From a bacterium 1XD42-76 (GTDB taxonomy: Bacteria > Bacillota > Clostridia > Lachnospirales > Lachnospiraceae), in NCBI GenBank assembly GCA_009917545.1, contig QZDW01000025.1, positions 1-52,116 of the forward strand: a DNA stretch of 52,116 nt. Direction: 5' to 3'. Position numbers and translations under genes: made by a program. The notes under the pieces were generated by a model that had not been told where the DNA came from, did not search any database, and worked only from the letters and a program-made list of their open reading frames with translations. This document shows positions 45,396 through 52,116 of this stretch, piece after piece. Numbering within the stretch: position 1 is the stretch's first letter; each line of letters opens with the position of its first letter.

Positions 45396-45728
45396 ATTCT
45401 GTGCTTTTCAATCAAACCCCTCTTCCCGACTTCCGGGCATGAAACGAATAATGCCTTTTTCTGAGTTGATCCATAAGCGTGGAAGCGATGTTACCCAATT
45501 TCCTGATGAACAAACCTGTATTAAAACCTATATTGACGTGGCAGATGACACGTGGTATTATGACACAGGAATTTCCACCTTTACGGCGAAACGATGAGGA
45601 CGGCATAAGAATAAAAAAGAATTTTACCAATATTCAGAAACAGAGCTTTCCGGGGAGGAGACTCTCCGTTCAGAATTCGTGGGTGTAGTGGCTATGGCTG
45701 GAAAGCAAGCGATATGGAGGGCAGGCGT
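45396..45728. other. Intergenic region before the GAF-domain kinase gene
   Basis: No complete gene is supported. A ~53-codon open frame (about 45439-45597) encodes IDVADDTWYYDTGIST, reminiscent of the start of S-layer-homology repeats, but it is isolated and ends at once, so at most it is a remnant. GGAGGG at 45716-45721 is the ribosome site of the next gene. Confidence 0.35.
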
Positions 45729-48338
45729 ATGAATTATTCAAGAGAGAGTTTTGAACGGGCAGGCAAAGGTGTATCAGCCACAGGGAGTCGTGAACCACAC
45801 AGTGATATGCAAAGCATTCAGAATCTGGAGGCCGTCATCAATGAGGGCCTCCGTATTGCCCTGCTGGAGGAGACTCCGGATCAGTCGCTGGAGGTGCTGC
45901 TGGAACACCTGGGAAAAGCACTGAACGGGGACCGGACCTACATATTTGAGCAAAATGAGTCTGGCGGTGATGACAACACCTATGAATGGGCAGCTGACGG
46001 GGTGGAGCCGGAAAAAGAGAACCTTCAAAATGTTCCCCGGGAGGTGTGTGAGAGCTGGTATCTCAATTTCAGTATCGGCAGACATATCGTCATTGAGAGT
46101 CTGGAAGAGATCCGGGAGACTGACCCTCTTCAGTACGAGAACCTGGAGCGGCAGAACATCCATTCCCTTGTAGTGGTCCCTCTTTATGACGGTAAAAAGC
46201 TTATTGGCTTTTACGGCGTAGACAATCCTCCCGCAAAGTCGCTGGAGTATGCGTCAAATATGCTCCAGACAGCAGCATACTTTATTGTATCCTGTCTGAA
46301 ACGGCGCAACCTGCTCCGTGAGATTAAAAAGCGGAGCTACAATGTTCTCCATGCGCTTAGTGTGGACTATCTGGGGATCTATCAGGTGAATTTTGATACA
46401 GGTGAATGTGAGATATACCGAAGCAGTGAACAGATTGGTATGGATTGGGCAGCCAATTTTGAGGATGGCTATCAGACAGCAATGGAACGGTATATTTCCC
46501 GGTATGTAATCCCCCGGGATCAGGAACGCCTCCGTGCCATGACGAAAAAAGACTATGTGCTCGCTCAGCTGAGGACAAATAAGAAATTCTATGTCCGTTA
46601 CCAGGTGCAGGATAGTTCCTGTGGACTGAAACATCTGGAGATTCATTTTTCGGCTACAGAGAATACGGGGAAAGAGAACTGCGCGATTTTTGCCCAGCGG
46701 GATGTCAATGCTGTAGTGGAGCAGGAAGAGAAATACAAACTGGAGGCAAGGCAGAGCCTGGAAGATATTCTGGAAGGGGCCAGAACCGGTATCTGGACGA
46801 TTGAGCTGGAGGAAGGCTGTCAGCCAAGGATGTATCCGGACCGGACCATGCGGATCCTCCTTGGAGTACCGGGCGGGATCGGGCCAGAGGAATGCTATCA
46901 GCACTGGTTTGAGAACATTGAGCCGGACTATGTGAAGATGGTGCAGGAGGCAGTACGGGAGATAGTGGAAACAGGGCGCTCTGAGGTGATTTACCCCTGG
47001 AATCATCCGGAACTGGGGAAGATCTATGTCCGCTGCGGCGGTGTACCGGACAAAACATTCAAAAAGCCGGGCGCCTGTCTGAACGGATACCATCAGGATA
47101 TCACGGAAACGATGGTGACGAGGAAGAAACAGGAGCAGGCTATCATGGAGCTGTTAGAAAAGGTCAGACGGGCCAATTCGGCAAAAAGTGAATTTCTTTC
47201 CCATATGTCCCATGATCTACGTACACCAATTAATGGAATTTTGGGAATGCTGACGATTATGGAGAAATGTCAGAAAGATCCGGAGCATCAAAGTGAGTGC
47301 CAGGAGAAAATCCGTGTGTCAACGGAGCATTTGTTGTCGCTGGTGAACGATGTTCTTCAGGTCAGTAAGCTGGATAGCGGAATACCGATGGCAGTGGAAG
47401 AACCATTCGATCTTCATGCGACCCTGAAGGACTGTATCATGATCCTGTCTGCCCAGGCGGAGGAGAGGGGGATCCGGCTGGTGCTGGAGGAAACCAGCCT
47501 GCATCACAGCAGACTGATCGGAAATCCGCTGCATTTGAAGCAGATCCTGATGAACATCATAGATAATGCCCTTAAATATAATCGGCCTCATGGCTCTGTA
47601 TTTGTAAGGGCGGAGGAGACCTCCTGCCAGGGCGGGACTGCAGATTATCGGTTCGTGATTGAGGACACTGGAATTGGCATTGGAGAGGAATTCCAGAAGC
47701 ACATTTTTGAGCCATTTACCCAGGAGCATCAGGGAGCGAGAACCCATTACAATGGGGTCGGGCTCGGCATGTCCATTGCCAAGAAGCTGGCAGACCAGAT
47801 GAATGGAACGATTGAGGTAGACAGCAAGCTTGGTAAGGGGAGTATATTTCGAATTACCCTGCCCATTCAAGTGGATGAGGCATGGGGTACGAGACCTGCG
47901 GATGCGGAACCGGAGATACAGGGTAATGTTGCCGGAATGCGTATCCTTTTGGTAGAAGATAATGAGATCAACTGTGAAATTGTGGAGTTTATGCTTGAGG
48001 GAGCAGGTGCAAAGGTCGTGACTGCGAATAACGGAAAAGTAGCTGTGGATGTATTCGCGGCATCTGATCCGGGAACGTTTGACTGCATACTCATGGATTT
48101 AATGATGCCAGTTATGAGCGGATATGAGGCGGCCCGCGTGATTCGCAGCCTGGAGCGTTCAGACGCAAAAGCTGTACCCATCATAGCATTGTCAGCGAAT
48201 GCATTTGAAGAGGATATCGCGATGGCAAAAGATGCTGGAATGAATGAACATTTGGCAAAGCCGGTGGACATCAGAACGATGCTTCAGGTCATGAGCCGGA
48301 TGAGATGCTGGGGGGGGGGTAGTAATAGCACCCGATAA
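45729..48338 (+). CDS. Soluble hybrid histidine kinase with GAF and PAS-like sensor region
   Basis: This ~869-residue protein has no membrane helix. A GAF domain (~residues 30-195; YIFEQNESGGDD, IHSLVVVPLYDGKKLIGFYGVDN) is followed by two PAS-like segments (~205-460), HisKA with His ~493 (EFLSHMSHDLRTPING), ATPase (NIIDNALKYNRP, IEDTGIGIGEEF, GVGLGMSIAKKL) and a receiver (~735-855; ILLVEDNEIN, Asp in CILMDLMMPVMSGYEA, Lys in LAKPVD). All catalytic boxes appear intact. I took ATG 45729, with GGAGGG 7 nt upstream, over an in-frame ATG 45714 that overlaps the ribosome site. The last codons contain a run of ten G. It is probably a cytoplasmic sensor of a small ligand or redox state. Confidence 0.92.
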   Translation: MNYSRESFERAGKGVSATGSREPHSDMQSIQNLEAVINEGLRIALLEETPDQSLEVLLEHLGKALNGDRTYIFEQNESGGDDNTYEWAADGVEPEKENLQNVPREVCESWYLNFSIGRHIVIESLEEIRETDPLQYENLERQNIHSLVVVPLYDGKKLIGFYGVDNPPAKSLEYASNMLQTAAYFIVSCLKRRNLLREIKKRSYNVLHALSVDYLGIYQVNFDTGECEIYRSSEQIGMDWAANFEDGYQTAMERYISRYVIPRDQERLRAMTKKDYVLAQLRTNKKFYVRYQVQDSSCGLKHLEIHFSATENTGKENCAIFAQRDVNAVVEQEEKYKLEARQSLEDILEGARTGIWTIELEEGCQPRMYPDRTMRILLGVPGGIGPEECYQHWFENIEPDYVKMVQEAVREIVETGRSEVIYPWNHPELGKIYVRCGGVPDKTFKKPGACLNGYHQDITETMVTRKKQEQAIMELLEKVRRANSAKSEFLSHMSHDLRTPINGILGMLTIMEKCQKDPEHQSECQEKIRVSTEHLLSLVNDVLQVSKLDSGIPMAVEEPFDLHATLKDCIMILSAQAEERGIRLVLEETSLHHSRLIGNPLHLKQILMNIIDNALKYNRPHGSVFVRAEETSCQGGTADYRFVIEDTGIGIGEEFQKHIFEPFTQEHQGARTHYNGVGLGMSIAKKLADQMNGTIEVDSKLGKGSIFRITLPIQVDEAWGTRPADAEPEIQGNVAGMRILLVEDNEINCEIVEFMLEGAGAKVVTANNGKVAVDVFAASDPGTFDCILMDLMMPVMSGYEAARVIRSLERSDAKAVPIIALSANAFEEDIAMAKDAGMNEHLAKPVDIRTMLQVMSRMRCWGGGSNSTR
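48310..48319 (+). repeat. Poly-G tract (G10) at the 3' end of the GAF-kinase gene
   Basis: Ten consecutive G encode WGGG just before the stop. One G fewer would extend the protein by ~20 residues (VVIAPDKYVNTV...); one G more would stop it directly. Long G-runs slip readily, so the C-terminus may be variable. Confidence 0.8.
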
Positions 48339-48485
48339 ATATGTCAATACCGTTTCTGGCAGTAAATATAGATGCTTAATATAAAAACGTTGCTTATTGT
48401 AAAAACGAAAAGATCGGGTTTGACTGGGCATTGTCCTTATTGTTATGTGCCCGGAATAAAAACCAAAAATGGAGATGGAAAAAGT

Positions 48486-51071
48486 ATGAAAAACATGGCT
48501 TTGCCGCGTTCTTTAAAAATCAGCATAGCAGTAATCATTTGCTTAAATATCTTTATTTTTTCGTTTATGGGAATATCCGTTAACAGGATGAGCGAAAATA
48601 CGATTGAAAATATTGGCACTACATATATGGCCAGAATGAATGAGCAGGTGTCTTTACATTTTGAAACAATTATTGATCTTCGGCTGACTATGGTGGAATC
48701 CATAGCGCGTATTGCGGTAAATGAAAATGAATCAAGCTATGGCTCGAAGGAAGAAATAGAATACGGTGCAAGGGCAAGACATTTTTTATGTGTTGCCTTA
48801 TATTCGTCTGATGGCAGTATGGAAATGATTTACGGCGATCCCGTAGAGCCCAACACCCCGGGACCTTTTTTGGACAGTTTGAAAAACGGGGAACGCAAAG
48901 CAGCGTCTGCTGTTGACAGCAGCGGGAATAATATAATTTTGTTTGGTATTCCCTGCGAATATCCTATGTCTGATGGAAGCGCCAGTCTTGCGCTTGTTGC
49001 AGGGCTCTCTTCCAAATATATGGGCGAAGTCCTTTTTCTTGATTCGGATAATCCTTTGCTCTATTCCTATGTCATACGTAAAGACGGCAGTTACGTGATT
49101 CGGGACCAGGGTGGTGTAAACGAAAATTATTTTGACAGGCTTTATCGTATCTTTGATGGCCAGAATGAGGAAGCAGATTACTATGTCGGACAGCTGACAG
49201 CTGCGATGAATGCCGAGAAAGATTATTCTGTTATCCTGGAAAGCGGCGAATCACGCCGCCATCTATATTGTACCAGCCTTCCCTATTGTGAATGGTATTT
49301 GGTGACAGTCCTTCCTTTTAATGAGCTGGATCATGCAATTTCAGGTATGAGCAGTCATTGGCTTACTGTCGTTTATGCTGCTTTTTTTGCCGTAATTATT
49401 ATGCTCCTGTATATATTTTTCCAGTATTTGAGCGTATTCAAAAACCAGGTATCAGAATTAAAACGTGTGAATCTGGAAATAGATGCGGCACGCAAAGCTG
49501 CTGAAAAGGCGCAGGAAGAAGCAGAACATGCCAATACAGCAAAGCAGGAATTTTTGTCCAGCATGAGCCACGATATACGAACTCCCATGAATGCTATAAT
49601 CGGCATGACATCAATCGCCATAGCGAATCCGCACAATCAGGAACAGGTTCAGGAATGCCTGCGTAAAATCGCATTATCCAGTAAGCACCTTCTGGGCCTT
49701 ATTAATGACGTATTGGATATGTCTAAGATTGAAAGCGGTAAAATGACGCTGAATATCGTGCCGGTATCCTTAAGGGAGGTCATGGACAGTCTTGTGAATA
49801 TCGTACAGCCGCAGGTTAAAGCGAAAAATCAGCAGTTCAATGCAGCTGTCTATGAAATCATTACAGAAAACGTGTGCTGTGACAGTGTGCGGCTGAATCA
49901 GGTGTTGATTAATTTATTGGGAAATGCTGTTAAATTTACACCAGATAACGGTTCTGTTCAGGTAGCCCTGTATCAGGAAGCTTTGCCGGAGGATACTTCC
50001 TGTGTTCGTACACATTTTATAGTGAAAGATACAGGGATTGGAATGTCAAAGGAATACCAAAAGAAAATATTCGACTCCTTCAGCAGGGAAGACAATGCAC
50101 ATGTGCAGAAAATTGAGGGTTCCGGGTTGGGAATGGCAATCACCAAGTACATTGTAGACTCTATGGGCGGTACAATTTCTGTTCAGAGCGAGCAGGGCAG
50201 AGGCAGTGAGTTCCACATTGTTTTTGATCTGGCAAAAGCCAAAGGGCAGGAAACGGATATGATACTTCCTGACTGGAATATGCTTGTCGTTGATGACGAT
50301 GAACGGTTATGTATCAATGCAGTCCGCTCTTTAAAGTCAATTGGGATAGATTCCGATTGGTGTCTGAGTGCGGAGCGTGCAATCGAAATGACAGAGGAAC
50401 GCCATCGCCAAAACAACGATTATCAGATGATCCTTCTGGGCCGGGGACTGCCAGGCATGAGTGAGATGGAGGCTGCACGGGAAATTCGTTTGAAATATGG
50501 AGAACATGGTCCGACTCTGCTGATCTCGGCCTGCGATTGGAGCGATATGGAAGAGGAAGCGAGAGATGCGGGGATTTCCGGGTTCCTTTCCAAGCCTCTG
50601 TTTAAGTCCGTTTTGTTCGATGCTCTTAAAGCATTTGCCGATACTCCCGGGGAGGAAGCAGAAAAAGCGGAAGAAGAGATCGACATGGAGCTTAGCGGAA
50701 AGCATATTTTACTGGCGGAGGATAATGAGCTTAACTGGGAAGTTGCAAAGGAGCTGCTTTCTATTCTTGAAATGGAATTGGATTGGGCAGAAAACGGGCA
50801 AATCTGTATTGCAAAATTCGAGAACTCCCCGGTTGGATATTATGACGCGATCATGATGGATGTACGGATGCCTGTAATGGACGGCTACGAAGCTACCAGG
50901 GTTATCCGGGGACTGGAACGCGCAGATGCGGATATCCCCATTATTGCTATGACTGCCGACGCTTTTTCAGAAGATATTCAAAAGTGCTTAGAGTGCGGTA
51001 TGAACGATCATTTGGCAAAACCGATTGATATACAAGTCATTGCCAGAAAATTAAAAAAATATCTGAAATAA
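48486..51071 (+). CDS. Membrane hybrid histidine kinase with periplasmic-type sensor and two receivers, the first without Asp
   Basis: This ~861-residue protein has a first helix at ~residues 9-30, a large extracytoplasmic sensor (~31-290, dCache-like), a second helix ~295-320, a coiled linker, HisKA with His ~361 (FLSSMSHDIRTPMNA) and ATPase (NLLGNAVKFTPDN, VKDTGIGMS, GSGLGMAITKY). Receiver 1 (~597-715) reads MLVVDDDERLC then MILLGRGLPGMSEMEA: the phospho-acceptor Asp is replaced by Gly. Receiver 2 (~738-855; ILLAEDNELN, Asp in AIMMDVRMPVMDGYEA) is intact. ATG 48486 follows GGAGATGGAAA. This layout resembles many Lachnospiraceae hybrid kinases. No transcription-factor output is encoded nearby. 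Confidence 0.92.
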   Translation: MKNMALPRSLKISIAVIICLNIFIFSFMGISVNRMSENTIENIGTTYMARMNEQVSLHFETIIDLRLTMVESIARIAVNENESSYGSKEEIEYGARARHFLCVALYSSDGSMEMIYGDPVEPNTPGPFLDSLKNGERKAASAVDSSGNNIILFGIPCEYPMSDGSASLALVAGLSSKYMGEVLFLDSDNPLLYSYVIRKDGSYVIRDQGGVNENYFDRLYRIFDGQNEEADYYVGQLTAAMNAEKDYSVILESGESRRHLYCTSLPYCEWYLVTVLPFNELDHAISGMSSHWLTVVYAAFFAVIIMLLYIFFQYLSVFKNQVSELKRVNLEIDAARKAAEKAQEEAEHANTAKQEFLSSMSHDIRTPMNAIIGMTSIAIANPHNQEQVQECLRKIALSSKHLLGLINDVLDMSKIESGKMTLNIVPVSLREVMDSLVNIVQPQVKAKNQQFNAAVYEIITENVCCDSVRLNQVLINLLGNAVKFTPDNGSVQVALYQEALPEDTSCVRTHFIVKDTGIGMSKEYQKKIFDSFSREDNAHVQKIEGSGLGMAITKYIVDSMGGTISVQSEQGRGSEFHIVFDLAKAKGQETDMILPDWNMLVVDDDERLCINAVRSLKSIGIDSDWCLSAERAIEMTEERHRQNNDYQMILLGRGLPGMSEMEAAREIRLKYGEHGPTLLISACDWSDMEEEARDAGISGFLSKPLFKSVLFDALKAFADTPGEEAEKAEEEIDMELSGKHILLAEDNELNWEVAKELLSILEMELDWAENGQICIAKFENSPVGYYDAIMMDVRMPVMDGYEATRVIRGLERADADIPIIAMTADAFSEDIQKCLECGMNDHLAKPIDIQVIARKLKKYLK

Positions 51072-51084
51072 CAGCGCTGTTTAT

Positions 51085-51186
51085 GAGGCCGTTGCAAAAT
51101 ACAGCTGATATACAATATATGGTTGATATCTATGAGTTTTAAAGCCATATTTTGTATGCAGTAGTGATTTTTCGACGGCCTCTTTA
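51085..51186 (+). repeat. ~101-nt imperfect hairpin repeat, copy B, 3' of the last kinase gene
   Basis: GAGGCCGT (51085-51092) pairs with ACGGCCTC at the far end. Inside, CAGCTGATATACAATATATG can pair with CATATTTTGTATGCAGTAG, giving a long imperfect stem followed by TTTA. It aligns base for base with copy A (12702-12802, minus strand). It begins 14 nt after the kinase stop, so it can serve as its terminator. Confidence 0.75.
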
Positions 51187-51510
51187 ATGATAGGATAGTG
51201 ATGCTTTTATGTCAAAGCCTGTTACCGAGGCGGTTTTCCCGGAGCGCTTCCATTCTACTTCATTTATAAATTCCGCAGGTTCTGCCATGTCCTTTAGGCA
51301 GTCTGCTTGACAAGGGGCTGTTCCTGTCATGGCGTTGGAGAATCAGGGCAGGCCTTTGTACCGCTTCAAGATGTGGTACGACTGACCGGATGGAGAGCGA
51401 TAAGGAATCATACAAACAATATTTTGACAGATAGATTGATCTTTTAGGTATAAATATAGTAGTATAGAGGTGGAAGGAGTGGATATCGGACGTAAAATCT
51501 GGCTGGACAG
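51187..51510. other. Intergenic region, no gene supported
   Basis: No frame here reads like a known protein, and I see no clear promoter that can be tied to a gene. An AT-rich patch (51420-51475) precedes the short frame below. Confidence 0.4.
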
Positions 51511-51651
51511 GTGGATAGGTTCCGCGATAATGCTCTGCGCCAGCATTTCAAGCGGCTGGTCAAATCAGGCGGCCTGGCCCATATTGACACCGGAAGCTAT
51601 CATCTTTCCAAAACGTTATGGCTGTTGAAAAAAGGTATTCAGGCACGATGA
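51511..51651 (+). pseudogene. Short protein-like remnant (46 codons)
   Basis: From GTG 51511 the frame reads DRFRDNALRQHFKRLVKSGG, LAHIDTGSYHLSKTLWLLKK and a stop. The pattern resembles a winged-helix or helix-wing fragment but I cannot name a family. No ribosome site precedes it and a stop lies just upstream, so it is probably the tail of a lost gene. Confidence 0.35.
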
Positions 51652-51654
51652 AAG

Positions 51655-51705
51655 AAACCATCATGCGCCCATAGGTGAGCGCGCCGCTATGAATGAAAGT
51701 TGTTA
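51655..51705 (-). repeat. Half copy of the 107-bp repeat (second hairpin only)
   Basis: The minus strand reads AACAACTTTCATTCATAGCG, then GCTCACCTATGGGCGCATGA and TGGTTT. It corresponds to the last ~50 bp of the 107-bp element; the first hairpin is absent. Confidence 0.8.
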
Positions 51706-51745
51706 AGACAATTTTGGCGGGCAAGAAATCAAGGAGGGATATACC

Positions 51746-51979
51746 ATAAGTGTGACAATGGAATTTGCCAACAGAGAAGAATTTCGTAAATGGCTCTGTG
51801 AGCATGGTTTATCAAATGACGGTATTTGGCTGTTATTCGGTAAAGCTGGCGGACCCAAAACGATAAAGGCGGCAGAAGCCCTGGAAGAAGCTCTCTGCTT
51901 TGGCTGGATTGATGGACAGATGGAAAAGATTGATGATAAGACTTATAAGAAATACTTTTCTCTGCGCGGAGGAAGATGA
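51746..51979 (+). pseudogene. YdeI/OmpD-associated-like protein, truncated and without a normal start
   Basis: The protein MEFANREEFRKWLCEHGLSN, DGIWLLFGKAGGPKTIKAAE, ALEEALCFGWIDGQMEKID, DKTYKKYF matches the N-terminal third of the YdeI/OmpD-associated family (full members ~190 residues). It then diverges (SLRGGR) and stops at 51979. AGGAGG (51732-51737) is correctly spaced for a codon at 51746, which is ATA rather than ATG; the next usable starts are GTG 51752 and ATG 51758, badly spaced. Both the loss of the start and the truncation suggest decay. The remaining bases to 52116 show no clear continuation. Confidence 0.65.
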
Positions 51980-52116
51980 ATGCAATGACGCTTATAGGAG
52001 AATCCGCATGTATCAGGCGCTTTTGTTGAAACAGCCGGAAGGCATGTAAGCGACACAAAAAATACCGTAGTGAATCTTGCCCAGTCAATTGATATACTTT
52101 CTTTATATCGCAAGGA

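Noticed and set aside
45439-45597. Small SLH-like protein gene
   Set aside because: Only ~15 residues resemble an SLH repeat start, there is no ribosome site or signal peptide, and the frame ends at once.

Overview
The window looks like a chromosomal segment of a low-to-mid GC Gram-positive anaerobe, most likely a gut Lachnospiraceae/Clostridium relative. The reasons are Clostridia-type housekeeping proteins (MutS2, YhaM, a TrmA/RlmD-type methyltransferase, an Lsa/CplR-type ABC-F), strong AGGAGG ribosome sites, a 4-hydroxybutyryl-CoA dehydratase as found in amino-acid- and GABA-fermenting clostridia, and Rpn-type nuclease debris. I saw no rRNA, tRNA, CRISPR array, insertion-sequence transposase or prophage.

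Region 1 (1-14.2 kb) is a sigma-54 metabolic locus. It holds the C-terminal end of a sigma-54 activator, a leftward set (4-hydroxybutyryl-CoA dehydratase, 4-hydroxybutyrate CoA-transferase, permease) and a divergent rightward eight-gene operon (NifU-like protein, CGGC-MaoC fusion, acyl carrier protein, MBL hydrolase, LuxE-like acyl-protein synthetase, LuxC-like acyl reductase, AMP-dependent ligase, crotonase). Each arm begins at a near-consensus -24/-12 promoter, and rpoN itself lies just beyond the operon. The leftward arm should turn 4-hydroxybutyrate into crotonyl-CoA. The rightward arm looks like an acyl-ACP loading, hydration and reduction pathway whose product I cannot name; it is the best candidate here for an undescribed metabolic system.

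Region 2 (14.2-28.3 kb) is mostly core genome: a phosphoribosyltransferase, DAHP synthase, an ABC-F ribosome-protection protein behind an attenuator-type leader (promoter, 7-codon peptide, intrinsic terminator), an OmpR/EnvZ-type two-component pair, MutS2, an HtrA-like protein that has lost its catalytic triad, YhaM and an RlmD-family methyltransferase.

Region 3 (28.3-38 kb) is an AT-richer island with its own promoter: an XRE regulator, hsdM, a decayed gene, hsdS and hsdR, then a truncated AlbA_2 gene and a broken rpn gene. HsdS has three target-recognition domains. The third is joined through 22 ACAG repeats, whose copy number decides whether it is translated; there are also EcoR124-style TAEL spacer repeats.

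Region 4 (38-52 kb) has a coiled-coil protein, a MazG-like pyrophosphohydrolase, a lone receiver and four large hybrid histidine kinases in a row. One carries a C-terminal DegV (fatty-acid-binding) domain and another has a receiver lacking its phospho-acceptor Asp. The right end is decayed DNA with a broken YdeI-type gene.

Two dispersed repeat families link the regions: a 107-bp two-hairpin element (two tandem copies, one inverted full copy, one half copy and degenerate halves) and a ~101-nt imperfect hairpin sitting directly 3' of rpoN and of the last kinase gene. All coordinates and motif calls were made by eye, without searches.
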